Assembly: GCA_030039795.1 (NCBI GenBank)
Contig: JASHUU010000011.1
Coordinates: 1 to 54,890 of the forward strand
From: Nitrososphaerales archaeon
GTDB lineage: Archaea > Thermoproteota > Nitrososphaeria > Nitrososphaerales > Gagatemarchaeaceae
DNA length: 54,890 nucleotides
Reading direction: 5' to 3'
Shown here: in pieces, positions 31,420 to 39,062 of the stretch
Layout of the letters: every line of letters starts with the position of its first letter
Position numbering within the stretch: the stretch's first letter is position 1
Notes under the pieces: generated by a model
What the model was told of the DNA's origin: nothing
Seen by the model: the letters and a program-made list of their open reading frames with translations, nothing else
Databases searched by the model: none
Translations under genes and position numbers: made by a program

Positions 31420-31950
31420 ATGGAGATAGAAGACTCTGACAAGGAGGCAGGGGACAGGAGCGAACTCGAAGGAGAGCTCGAAGCTGAGAAGCAGAGGAGC
31501 GCAGAGCTGCTCAACCGCCTGAAGTACATGCAGGCGGACCTCGAGAACTACAGGAAGAGGGCCGACAGGGAGATGAGAGAGGCCGGCGAGTCCGCTCTCC
31601 GGTCGCTCGCTCTGAAACTGCTCGCCGTCGTTGACGAGCTGGACCTGGCGCTGATACACGCGGACAAGGGCGAGGGGGGCGCGGAGCTCCGGGAAGGGCT
31701 GGCAATGGTGAGGAAGAACTTCGACTCGGCCCTCGAGTCGGCAGGGGTGGAGAGGATTGAATGCCTGGGCAGGCCTTTCGACCCGGCCTATCACGAGGCT
31801 GTGGAGAGGGTCCAAGGAGACTCTGCGGAGGGAGACGTGGTCGTGGAGGAACTTAGGCCGGGCTTCACCTTCAGGGGGCAGCTCCTCAGGCCGAGCATGG
31901 TGAAGGTCGGCGCGCCGAGCGGCGGACTGAAGGAAGGAGCGAAGGCATGA
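31420..31950 (+). CDS. grpE: Co-chaperone GrpE, nucleotide exchange factor
   Basis: 176 residues. An acidic N-terminus leads into a long coiled coil (residues about 12-65, LEAEKQRSAELLNRLKYMQAD, then LENYRKRADREM, the family signature), then the C-terminal beta domain with RPFDPAYHEAVERV and VVEELRPGFTFRGQLLRPSMVKV. It dimerises and releases ADP from DnaK. ATG 31420 is chosen; a GTG six codons upstream is possible, and the frame is open further but over the promoter. Its stop overlaps the dnaK start as ATGA. In archaea the GrpE-DnaK-DnaJ set was acquired from bacteria. Confidence 0.92.
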   Translation: MEIEDSDKEAGDRSELEGELEAEKQRSAELLNRLKYMQADLENYRKRADREMREAGESALRSLALKLLAVVDELDLALIHADKGEGGAELREGLAMVRKNFDSALESAGVERIECLGRPFDPAYHEAVERVQGDSAEGDVVVEELRPGFTFRGQLLRPSMVKVGAPSGGLKEGAKA

Positions 31951-33821
31951 GCGGCGCCCGCGAGAAGGTGATCGGCATCGACCTGGGGACGACAAACTCT
32001 GCAGGTGCCGTCCTCGAAGCGGGCAGGCCGGTCGTCATCCCCAGCGCGGAAGGCGCGACCCCGGCCGGCAAGATGTTCCCGTCCGTGGTGGCGGTCACAC
32101 AGGACGGGCAGCTCCTCGTGGGCGAGCCGGCGAGGCGCCAGGCGGTGACCAACCCTGACGGGACGGTGTTTGAGATAAAGAGAAAGATGGGCACCGACCA
32201 GAAGGCTGCCCTGCTCGGCAAGGACTACTCGCCGGAGCAGGTGAGCTCGTTCATACTGCAGAAAATAAAGCACGACGCCGAGGTCTTCCTGGGGTATCCG
32301 ATCAAGAAGGCTGTGATCACAGTCCCGGCCCACTTCAACGACAACCAGCGCCAGTCCACCAAGGACGCGGGCGAGATTGCGGGCCTCGAGGTGGTCAGGA
32401 TAATCAACGAGCCGACGGCTGCGTCCTTGGCGTATGGCCTCGACAAGTCAGAGAAGGAGATGAAGATACTCGTCTTCAGCTTCGGGGGCGGCACCCACGA
32501 CGCCACAATAATGGAGTTCGGCCAAGGCGTCTTCCAAGTCCTGGCTACCTCAGGCGACACCCAGACGGGAGGGACAGACATCGACAAGGCGACGATTCAG
32601 GTCCTTCTCCAGGACTTCAGGTCCAAGACGGGGATCGACCTCAGCCAGGACAAGACTGCCATGGCGAGGCTCAGGGAGGCGGCCGAGCAGGCTAAGATCC
32701 AGCTCTCCAACTTGACCTCCACAGACATCGACCTCCCCTTCATCGCCAGCGACTCGTCGGGTCCCAAGAACCTCCACTATACGCTGACGAGGACCAAGCT
32801 GGAAGAGGTGGCCAGGCCGATCGTGTCGAAGACCGAGGAGACCATCAGGAAGGTCATGAGCGACGGGAAGCTCCCGCCCGCATCGATAGACAAAGTGATC
32901 CTCATAGGAGGGATGACGAGGATGCCCCTCGTAAGGAAGTTCGTCGAAGACGTCGTGGGAAAGCCCGCGGAGCGCGGCGTGGACCCGATGGAGGCGGTGG
33001 CCATCGGGGCGGCGATACAGGGCGCCGTCCTCGCAGGAGAGATCAAGGACATACTCCTCCTCGACGTGACTCCGCTGTCTCTCGGCGTCGAGACTCTCGG
33101 GGGGATAACCGAGCACATCATCGAGAAGAACGCGACAATACCGACGAAGCGCAGCAAGACGTTCTCCACGGCCGCGGACTTCCAGACCGCGGTCACGATT
33201 CACGTGGTCCAGGGCGAGAGGTCGATGACCGCCGACAACGTCTCGCTCGGCATGTTCAACCTCTCGGGCATCCCTCCGGCTCCTCGCGGGGTCCCCCAAA
33301 TCGAAGTGACCTTCGACATAGACGCGAACGGGATTCTGACCGTCGGGGCGAAAGAGATAGGCACGGGGAAGGAGAACAAGATCACCATATCGGCATCGAC
33401 GAAGCTGTCGAAGGAGGAGAAGGAGCGGCTCGTCAAGGAGGCCGAGTCTTTCGCCGAGCAGGACAAGAAGAAGAAGGAGGAAGCCGAGCTGAGGAACGAG
33501 GCGGACTCGATACTCTATACCGTCGAGAGGACGAAGCGGGACCTCGAAGGAAAGGTGGACAGGGCCGCGTTCGACAAGGTGGACGCCGCAGCCCAGGCCC
33601 TGCGGAAGGCGCTGGAGGGCACCGACCCGGTGGCGATCAGGGAGAGCAACGAGGCCCTCAAGAGGGCGCTGCAGGAGGTAGGAGAGGCGGTGTACAGACA
33701 GGCCCAGAAACAGGGGCAGGCGCCTCCCCAGCAGCCCCAGCAACCCCAGCAACAGGAAGCCCCGGCCGGAGCCGCGAACGTCAGCGACGCCGACTACAAG
33801 GTAGTGGACGAAGGAAAGTAA
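31947..33821 (+). CDS. dnaK: Chaperone DnaK (Hsp70) with an unusual phosphate-loop residue
   Basis: 624 residues. Nucleotide-binding domain: [13 protein letters not shown] with the first metal Asp, the catalytic-type Lys in FEIKRKMG, the adenosine region and [13 protein letters not shown]. Linker [17 protein letters not shown], then the substrate-binding domain and helical lid, ending in a Gln/Pro-rich tail and [10 protein letters not shown]. The second phosphate motif reads [13 protein letters not shown], where nearly all Hsp70s have an Asp before L/F-GGGT; here it is Ser178, and the later Asp185 is kept. In Hsc70 the corresponding Asp199 takes part in Mg-nucleotide binding and its change to Ser slows ATP hydrolysis. 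It overlaps grpE by four bases and is followed by dnaJ 9 nt later. Confidence 0.94.
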   Translation: MSGAREKVIGIDLGTTNSAGAVLEAGRPVVIPSAEGATPAGKMFPSVVAVTQDGQLLVGEPARRQAVTNPDGTVFEIKRKMGTDQKAALLGKDYSPEQVSSFILQKIKHDAEVFLGYPIKKAVITVPAHFNDNQRQSTKDAGEIAGLEVVRIINEPTAASLAYGLDKSEKEMKILVFSFGGGTHDATIMEFGQGVFQVLATSGDTQTGGTDIDKATIQVLLQDFRSKTGIDLSQDKTAMARLREAAEQAKIQLSNLTSTDIDLPFIASDSSGPKNLHYTLTRTKLEEVARPIVSKTEETIRKVMSDGKLPPASIDKVILIGGMTRMPLVRKFVEDVVGKPAERGVDPMEAVAIGAAIQGAVLAGEIKDILLLDVTPLSLGVETLGGITEHIIEKNATIPTKRSKTFSTAADFQTAVTIHVVQGERSMTADNVSLGMFNLSGIPPAPRGVPQIEVTFDIDANGILTVGAKEIGTGKENKITISASTKLSKEEKERLVKEAESFAEQDKKKKEEAELRNEADSILYTVERTKRDLEGKVDRAAFDKVDAAAQALRKALEGTDPVAIRESNEALKRALQEVGEAVYRQAQKQGQAPPQQPQQPQQQEAPAGAANVSDADYKVVDEGK

Positions 33822-33830
33822 CTCCCGGCC

Positions 33831-34898
33831 ATGGCCAAGGACTACTACGAGGTGCTAGGGGTCCAGAAGGACGCCTCTAAGGACCAGGTCAAGGACGCGT
33901 ACAGGAAGCTCGCCCTCCAGTACCACCCGGACAGGAACAAGTCTCCCGAGGCCGAGGGGAGGTTCAAGGAGATCTCCGAAGCCTACGCGGTCCTGTCGGA
34001 CGACGAGAAGAGGAGGCAGTACGACTCCTTCGGCCGCGAGGGCGTGTACCAGAAGTACAGCCAAGAAGACATCTTCAGGGGGGCGGACTTCGGAGAGTTC
34101 TTCAGGGGAGCGGGGTTCGGCGGGTTCGACGACATCTTCGCCCAGTTCTTCGGCGGCTCCCCGGACAGACGCCAAAGAAGAGGGGAGGACCTGACCTACC
34201 ACGTCCAGGTGCGCCTCGAGGACATCCTCCAGGACTCCTACAAGGAGATAGACATCCCCCGGAACGAGGTGTGCGCCGTCTGCAACGGGAGCGGGGCGAG
34301 GCCGGGCACCTCCCCCCAGCAGTGTGACACCTGCGGCGGGACTGGTCAGGTCCAGCGTGTCCAGTCCGCGGGATTCGCCAGGATGGTGAGGATAATGGCC
34401 TGCGACAAGTGCAACGGCAGGGGCTACACCATAGCTATGCCGTGCAAGGAGTGCCAGGGCAGGGGGGCCGTAGAGAGAAAGAGGAAGATACAGGTCATGA
34501 TCCCCTCCGGCATAGAAGACGGGCAGACCCTCCGACTGAGGGGTGAAGGAAACGCGGGCGAGAATGGCACTCCGCCTGGCGACCTCTACGTGATGATCAA
34601 CCTCGCCCCTCACAGCCTCTTCGCCAGACAGGGGAGTGACGTCTACCTTGAGACGAAGGTGGGAGTCGTCGAGGCGATGCTGGGCGCCGAGCTCAGGGTC
34701 CCCACGCTCTACGGCGACGTCAAGCTCAGCGTCCCGCACGGGACGCAGCCCGGGACCGTGTTCAAGCTGAAGGGCAAAGGCCTCCCCAAGCACGGCGGCT
34801 GGGGGAAGGGGGACCAGTACATCAAGGTCAACGTCGAAGTCCCGCGGAGCCTCAGCGGCGGGCAGAAAGACCTCCTGAAGAGGTTCGGCTCCGCCTAG
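33831..34898 (+). CDS. dnaJ: Chaperone DnaJ (Hsp40 class A)
   Basis: 355 residues. J domain at residues 1-70 with the HPD motif in [10 protein letters not shown], a Gly/Phe-rich region ([17 protein letters not shown]), then the zinc domain with all four CxxCxGxG repeats: [24 protein letters not shown] and CKECQGRG. The two C-terminal peptide-binding barrels follow, with [14 protein letters not shown] and [12 protein letters not shown]. It delivers substrates to DnaK and stimulates its ATPase. Last gene of the grpE-dnaK-dnaJ operon; its stop overlaps the end of the convergent DUF424 gene by 4 nt. Confidence 0.95.
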   Translation: MAKDYYEVLGVQKDASKDQVKDAYRKLALQYHPDRNKSPEAEGRFKEISEAYAVLSDDEKRRQYDSFGREGVYQKYSQEDIFRGADFGEFFRGAGFGGFDDIFAQFFGGSPDRRQRRGEDLTYHVQVRLEDILQDSYKEIDIPRNEVCAVCNGSGARPGTSPQQCDTCGGTGQVQRVQSAGFARMVRIMACDKCNGRGYTIAMPCKECQGRGAVERKRKIQVMIPSGIEDGQTLRLRGEGNAGENGTPPGDLYVMINLAPHSLFARQGSDVYLETKVGVVEAMLGAELRVPTLYGDVKLSVPHGTQPGTVFKLKGKGLPKHGGWGKGDQYIKVNVEVPRSLSGGQKDLLKRFGSA

Positions 34899-35236
34899 CC
34901 GGAGAACTTGTAGATCATCAGGAACGGCACTTCATCGATCTCCCGCACGGCGTTGGGAGAGCCCACCTCGCTCTCGACGGCCAAGGACACCGACCTCTCG
35001 CCGGCGAGGCTCACGATGGTGCACGTTCGTATCAGCCTGAGCGCCTCCCCTTTTCCGACGACCTCCCCCGAGTAGAACTCCCTCGAAAGGTGGACTTCGA
35101 GCTTCCCTTCCTTGAAGGTCTTCCCCACGAGCTCCTCGTCGCAGATGTTGACCAGGACCGACCCCTGGTACTGCGCAGTGCGGACCGAGAACCCGGCGCC
35201 GACCAGGCTAGGCCACCTTCGCGACCGACCTGGCAC
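34895..35236 (-). CDS. DUF424 family protein
   Basis: 113 residues. The core from about residue 27 matches the archaeal DUF424 family: [35 protein letters not shown] and [20 protein letters not shown], ending PFLMIYKF. The first 25 residues are basic and overlap the last 29 nt of the aIF2-beta gene; no ATG, GTG or TTG occurs between ATG 35236 and the conserved core, so this start is the only usual one. The family is archaeal and commonly sits next to translation genes; its function is unknown. Overlap with aIF2-beta shows they share a transcript. Confidence 0.85.
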   Translation of the reverse strand: MPGRSRRWPSLVGAGFSVRTAQYQGSVLVNICDEELVGKTFKEGKLEVHLSREFYSGEVVGKGEALRLIRTCTIVSLAGERSVSLAVESEVGSPNAVREIDEVPFLMIYKFSG

Positions 35237-35678
35237 CGCATGCCTCGCAGACCATGAACCACATCCTCTTCTCCTTGTCTAGGTGGGTGTCCGGGCTCCC
35301 GCATACCGGGCATATGACCGCGTCCTTCACGTATCTCTGGAGCAGCTGGTAGAAAGAGTCTCTGTCCTTCCTGCCGATGAATATCGCACGGTCTCCGACG
35401 AGCGAAGCCGCCGTCGCGAGCTCCTTCGCGAGGTAGACGAGCATCCGCGAGGGGTCGCGCCTCAGAAGCTTCGGAAACTCCGAGTAGTTGCGGAATATCG
35501 TCTTGTTCCCGACCCATATCACGTCGGGCATGGGAAGTTCGAGGCGAAGAGATCCCGACTTCTTGGCGTCCTCGTCGAGGCCCGCCCTCGCCCTCGACAG
35601 GAGCTCTTCATATGACCTTGGCACTTCACGAATTTCCCGAACTGCGTATTTCAACTCTTCTGATTCTGGTTCCGTCAA
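35208..35678 (-). CDS. eif2b: Translation initiation factor aIF2 subunit beta
   Basis: 156 residues from a TTG. Order of domains fits aIF2-beta: a short N-terminal helix that contacts the gamma subunit, the core with NKTIFRNYSEFPKLLRRDPS, LVYLAKELATAASLVGDRAIF and RDSFYQLLQRYVKDAVICPVC, and a C4 zinc ribbon formed by CPVC and CEAC. Only aIF2-beta/eIF5-type proteins have this combination. It helps load initiator tRNA on the small subunit as part of the aIF2 trimer. DUF424 follows with an overlap. Confidence 0.95.
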   Translation of the reverse strand: MTEPESEELKYAVREIREVPRSYEELLSRARAGLDEDAKKSGSLRLELPMPDVIWVGNKTIFRNYSEFPKLLRRDPSRMLVYLAKELATAASLVGDRAIFIGRKDRDSFYQLLQRYVKDAVICPVCGSPDTHLDKEKRMWFMVCEACGARSVAKVA

Positions 35679-35750
35679 GTAGGCGTCGGCTACTCTGCTA
35701 CGAAGGTCGAGGGCTGGACACAGTTGGTAAAGGGTCCGAGAGCTGGCAGT

Positions 35751-35990
35751 TCAAACTTGGGTGACGAGATCCCTCAGCAGCAAGTAGACCAGAGTTGAGG
35801 AAGAGGCGACGATACCTAAGATTGATAATACAAAGACCGCACTCCCTCCCGGTGAAGGGGGGCAGGAAGTAAGTTGCTCGTTGCTAAACAAACAGGGATT
35901 TTCCAAACGGTACCAAAAGATTGAAGCCACGGACATGCAAAAAAGTCCCAATGAAGCATATTTCGCGACCGGATGGGACCGCATACCCAA
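35751..35990 (-). CDS. Putative small membrane protein
   Basis: A 79-residue frame with two clear membrane helices (YASLGLFCMSVASIFWY and SAVFVLSILGIVASSSTLVYLLL) joined by a loop with CLFSNEQLTSCPPSPGG. It ends in a short basic/acidic tail, RDLVTQV. Codon use is AT-richer than in the neighbours, like the 4-6 kb island. Two membrane segments in an otherwise gene-free stretch are unlikely by chance but no family is recognised and no TATA box is obvious. It may start at the TTG at 35990 or the ATG two codons later. Confidence 0.45.
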   Translation of the reverse strand: MGMRSHPVAKYASLGLFCMSVASIFWYRLENPCLFSNEQLTSCPPSPGGSAVFVLSILGIVASSSTLVYLLLRDLVTQV

Positions 35991-36290
35991 TCGTCTTCCT
36001 TGCCGAAGTTCCTCAAAAAGCTCTCACAACTACGACTCCGAGCACGTTGCTTGACTCTTTGACCAAAGGTCAGGAAGGTCGAGGAAGAGCGGGTCTAAAG
36101 GGTGGGTAGCCACGGAGGAGGCAAGAGAGTCATATGGAAGACAAGGATGAGTCGTCAAGCAGAAGCCAAAGTCGGATCATGAACTGACGCGACTTCGAAG
36201 GTTAAGTGGAAGCCTACATGAGCGAGTTACCGTCTACGACTATGCCTATCACTAGTTGGTCACAGGACTAGAACCCTCCGCCACGTCAAA
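35991..36290. other. Gene-free stretch
   Basis: About 300 bases with only very short frames on either strand and an AT-richer composition than flanking genes. I see no RNA gene signature. It resembles the margins of the 3.4-6.6 kb island. Confidence 0.35.
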
Positions 36291-36291
36291 G

Positions 36292-36298
36292 ATTAAAT
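36292..36298 (+). promoter_or_regulatory. TATA box for the MTA phosphorylase gene
   Basis: ATTAAAT, with GTG 36322 about 26-30 nt downstream: a leaderless arrangement that decides this start over a longer one at 36256. Confidence 0.55.
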
Positions 36299-36321
36299 CC
36301 GGAAACCCGAGCAGGCGCTTC

Positions 36322-37128
36322 GTGGAGCCGAGGGCGGAGTTCGGCGTCTTTGGCGGGTCAGGGTTCTACAGCTTCTTCGAGAAGGGAGTCTCCAGGACTC
36401 TGCGGACGCCATTCGGCGCGCCCAGCTCAAAGCTGACCATCTCCGACCTAGGAGGAAAGGGAGTCGCGTTCCTGCCGAGGCACGGACCGCACCACGAGTT
36501 CCCTCCCCACCAAGTCCCGTACAGGGCGAACCTGCATGCGTTCAAGCAGCTCGGCGTGACGAGGGTCTTGGCGCCGACCGCCGTCGGGAGCCTGAAGGCG
36601 GAGCTGAAGCCCGGAGACCTCGTGATCTGCGACCAGTTCGTCAACTTCACGTCGGGGAGGAAGGACACGTTCTACGACGGCCCAGACACCACGCACGTCA
36701 GCACAGCCGAGCCGTACTGCCCGCAGCTGAGGGCGATAGCCGAGAGCGCGGCGAAGGACATGGGGCTGAGGTTCCACCGACGCGGCACTGTGGCGGTCAT
36801 ACAGGGACCCAGGTTCTCGACCAAGGCAGAGAGCCGTTTCTTTTCGGCACAAGGATGGGACGTGGTCAACATGACGCAGTACCCGGAGGCCGTGCTGGCG
36901 CGCGAGCTCGAGATGTGCTACCTCAACGTCTCTCTGGTCACGGACTACGACGCCGGCCTCGAGGGGGACCCGGATGTCAAGCCTGTCTCCCATGAGGAGG
37001 TGATACGCGTCTTCAACGAGAACATGGGGGGGCTCCGCAGGCTGATAGCCGAAGTCGTCAAGCAGACGCCCAAGAAGAGGACGTGCGCCTGCGGCTCGGC
37101 GCTGCTCCATGCGAGGATGAGCGCCTGA
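36322..37128 (+). CDS. mtnP: 5'-methylthioadenosine phosphorylase
   Basis: 268 residues from a GTG, chosen because it lies about 26 nt behind a TATA box and directly before the conserved FGVFGGSGFYSFF. It splits methylthioadenosine into adenine and methylthioribose-1-phosphate. Family segments: FLPRHGPHHEFPPHQVPYRAN, the phosphate and purine sites APTAVGSL, QGPRFSTKAESRFF, and VVNMTQYPEAVLARE with the Asp in VTDYDAGL that is typical of 6-aminopurine specificity. The C-terminus has CACGSALLH, two cysteines as in thermostable archaeal MTA phosphorylases. The stop overlaps the start of the adenine phosphoribosyltransferase gene (TGATG). Confidence 0.93.
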   Translation: MEPRAEFGVFGGSGFYSFFEKGVSRTLRTPFGAPSSKLTISDLGGKGVAFLPRHGPHHEFPPHQVPYRANLHAFKQLGVTRVLAPTAVGSLKAELKPGDLVICDQFVNFTSGRKDTFYDGPDTTHVSTAEPYCPQLRAIAESAAKDMGLRFHRRGTVAVIQGPRFSTKAESRFFSAQGWDVVNMTQYPEAVLARELEMCYLNVSLVTDYDAGLEGDPDVKPVSHEEVIRVFNENMGGLRRLIAEVVKQTPKKRTCACGSALLHARMSA

Positions 37129-37661
37129 TGGCCGGCCTCGAAAGCGAGGTGAAGAAGGCGATAAGGTCTATCCCGAACTATCCTAGAGACGGGGTGGTCT
37201 TCAGGGACCTGACGACGCTCTGGAAGGACGGAAGAGTGACCAAGGGCGTCTCAGACGCCATGGTAGGCAGATGGAAGAACGAGCGGCTGGACAAGATAGT
37301 GGGCATCGAGGCGAGAGGGTTCATCGTCGGTGCGCCCGTCGCAGACAGGCTCGGGATAGGATTCGTGCCCGCAAGGAAGGCAGGGAAGCTCCCCGTCGAC
37401 AAGGTGAGCGTCGAGTACGAACTCGAGTACGGAAAGGGAGGCCTGGAGATGCACCGGGACGCCATCTCCAAGGGAGAAAGGGTGCTGATAGTCGACGACC
37501 TGCTCGCCACGGGAGGGACCGCGAAGGCCGCAGCCGCGCTGGTGGAGAAGCTCGGAGGAGAGGTGGTCGGGCTGGCCTTCATAGCCGAGCTGAGCAGCCT
37601 GGGCGGCAGGAGGAAGCTTGACGGCTATCAGGTGTTCTCCGTCGCGAAGTACGACGGCTGA
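37128..37661 (+). CDS. apt: Adenine phosphoribosyltransferase
   Basis: 177 residues from an ATG that shares one base with the preceding stop. Converts adenine plus PRPP into AMP. It has IRSIPNYPRDGVVFRDLTTL at the N-terminus, typical of the enzyme, VGIEARGFIVGAPVADRLG, the flexible loop with KAGKLP, VEYELEYGKGGLEMH, and the PRPP-binding motif VLIVDDLLATGGTAKAAA. It consumes the adenine made by the MTA phosphorylase encoded just before it, so the two form a direct salvage unit. Confidence 0.95.
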   Translation: MAGLESEVKKAIRSIPNYPRDGVVFRDLTTLWKDGRVTKGVSDAMVGRWKNERLDKIVGIEARGFIVGAPVADRLGIGFVPARKAGKLPVDKVSVEYELEYGKGGLEMHRDAISKGERVLIVDDLLATGGTAKAAAALVEKLGGEVVGLAFIAELSSLGGRRKLDGYQVFSVAKYDG

Positions 37662-37687
37662 GGCCCTCGCTTGACCGAGCCGAAGGT

Positions 37688-37695
37688 AGTAAAAT
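37688..37695 (+). promoter_or_regulatory. TATA-like box for S-adenosylhomocysteinase
   Basis: GTAAAATA, 27-34 nt before the TTG at 37722. Confidence 0.45.
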
Positions 37696-37721
37696 AGCCC
37701 TGGCGGGAGGGTACGCCGAAG

Positions 37722-38954
37722 TTGGGAAAGGTCGCAGACGACAAGCTGAGCGGAGAAGGAGCGCGGAACTTCAACTGGGCGAAGGCCCACATGGGGGCGC
37801 TCACCACCGTCGTGCAGAAGTACACGAAGTCGAAGGCGCTCGAGGGAGTCACGCTCGGAGTCTGCCTTCACGTTACAAAAGAGACGGCCGTGCTCATCGA
37901 CGCACTGCTCGCCGCGGGGGCCGACGTGAAGCTCGCAGGCGCCAACCCTCTCTCGACTCAGGACGACATAGCCGCCTACCTCGCCGAGAGGGCCGAGGTC
38001 TTCGCCTGGAGGGGGGAGTCGTCGAAGGAGTATTCGTGGTGCATAGACAAGGTGCTGGGCGCCCGTCCTGACCAGCTCATCGACGACGGGGGCGACCTCC
38101 ACGTGGCCGCGCACAAGTCGCGCGCCCGGCAGGTCGTGGGGGGATCTGAAGAGACCACGACCGGGGTCGTCAGGCTTAGGGCCATGGAAGCCGAAGGGCT
38201 GCTCTCGTATCCCGTGATAGCCGTAAACGACGCCAAGACGAAGTTCATGTTCGACAACCGCTACGGGACTGGGCAGAGCACGCTCGACGGGATAATGAGG
38301 GCGACGGCGCTCCTCCTCGCGGGCAAACGAGTGGTCGTGGTCGGGTACGGGTGGGTGGGGAAGGGCGTCGCGATGAGGGCGAGAGGCATGGGCGCGCTGG
38401 TGACGGTCGTCGAAGTCGACCCCGTGAGGGCGCTGGAGGCATGCCTCGAAGGCTTCAACGTCGCCAGCATAGAGAGCGCAGCGCCGTCGGGCGACCTCTT
38501 CATCACGGCCACGGGCCAGAAGAACGTGATACCCTACGATGCGATAGAGACGATGGGAGACGGCGCGATACTCGCGAACGCCGGACACTTCGACGTCGAG
38601 ATCGACGTTAAGAGCCTGTTCGCGAAGGCAAAGGGCGTCAAGGAGGCCAGGCCCAACGTCGACGAAGTCGTCCTTCCGCGGGGAAAGAGAGTGTACCTGG
38701 TGGGCAAAGGGAGGATAGCGAACCTGGTCGCCGCCGAAGGGCACCCTCCGGAGGTCATGCAGATGTCCTTCGCGAACCAGTTCCTGGCCGCCGTGAAGTT
38801 GCACAAGGAGCACGGCTCGATGGAACCCAAGGTCTACGGAGTGCCCGCGAGAGTGGAAGAGGAGGTCGCACGGGCGGCGTTGGAGTCGATGGGGGTGGAG
38901 ATAGGGTCTCAGACGAGCGAGCAGAAGGCGTACTCGAAGAGCTGGGAAGTCTAG
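37722..38954 (+). CDS. ahcY: S-adenosylhomocysteine hydrolase
   Basis: 410 residues from a TTG, the typical archaeal length. NAD-dependent hydrolysis of S-adenosylhomocysteine (reversible) to homocysteine and an adenosine. Substrate domain: LGVCLHVTKETAVLIDALLAAGA and GGDLHVAA; the NDAKTKFMFDNRYGTGQSTLDG segment with the Lys and Asp that bind the ribose; the Rossmann domain VVVVGYGWVGKGVAMRARGMG; then GDLFITATGQKNVI and ILANAGHFDVEID. The C-terminal Lys/Tyr that reach the neighbour's NAD in some homologues are replaced by a shorter tail. It follows the MTA phosphorylase/APRT genes by 60 nt with its own TATA box, extending the S-adenosylmethionine by-product recycling set. Confidence 0.95.
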   Translation: MGKVADDKLSGEGARNFNWAKAHMGALTTVVQKYTKSKALEGVTLGVCLHVTKETAVLIDALLAAGADVKLAGANPLSTQDDIAAYLAERAEVFAWRGESSKEYSWCIDKVLGARPDQLIDDGGDLHVAAHKSRARQVVGGSEETTTGVVRLRAMEAEGLLSYPVIAVNDAKTKFMFDNRYGTGQSTLDGIMRATALLLAGKRVVVVGYGWVGKGVAMRARGMGALVTVVEVDPVRALEACLEGFNVASIESAAPSGDLFITATGQKNVIPYDAIETMGDGAILANAGHFDVEIDVKSLFAKAKGVKEARPNVDEVVLPRGKRVYLVGKGRIANLVAAEGHPPEVMQMSFANQFLAAVKLHKEHGSMEPKVYGVPARVEEEVARAALESMGVEIGSQTSEQKAYSKSWEV

Positions 38955-39029
38955 CCAGGGACGGCCGGACTAGAGCCGACCCTGCCTCTGGCCAAGGCAG
39001 AGCCGACCTGAATCGAAGGCCCGCAAGGG

Positions 39030-39036
39030 TTTAAAA
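39030..39036 (+). promoter_or_regulatory. TATA box for methionyl-tRNA synthetase
   Basis: TTTAAAA, 27-33 nt before GTG 39063, so the mRNA is leaderless. Confidence 0.6.
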
Positions 39037-39062
39037 CCGCAAAACGCCCTTCGGCCTCCAAG

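Noticed and set aside
31333-31995. N-terminal extension of the RIO1 kinase by about 220 residues
   Set aside because: It overlaps grpE and dnaK on the other strand. A TATA box 26 nt before ATG 31332 defines the start.
36130-36190. Possible C/D box sRNA near GGATGAG ... CTGA
   Set aside because: Box C does not match RUGAUGA and no C'/D' boxes or terminal stem are seen.
37251-38813. Minus-strand frame of 520 codons opposite apt and ahcY
   Set aside because: Pure shadow frame: His/Arg/Leu-rich translation with no domain, opposite two clear enzymes.
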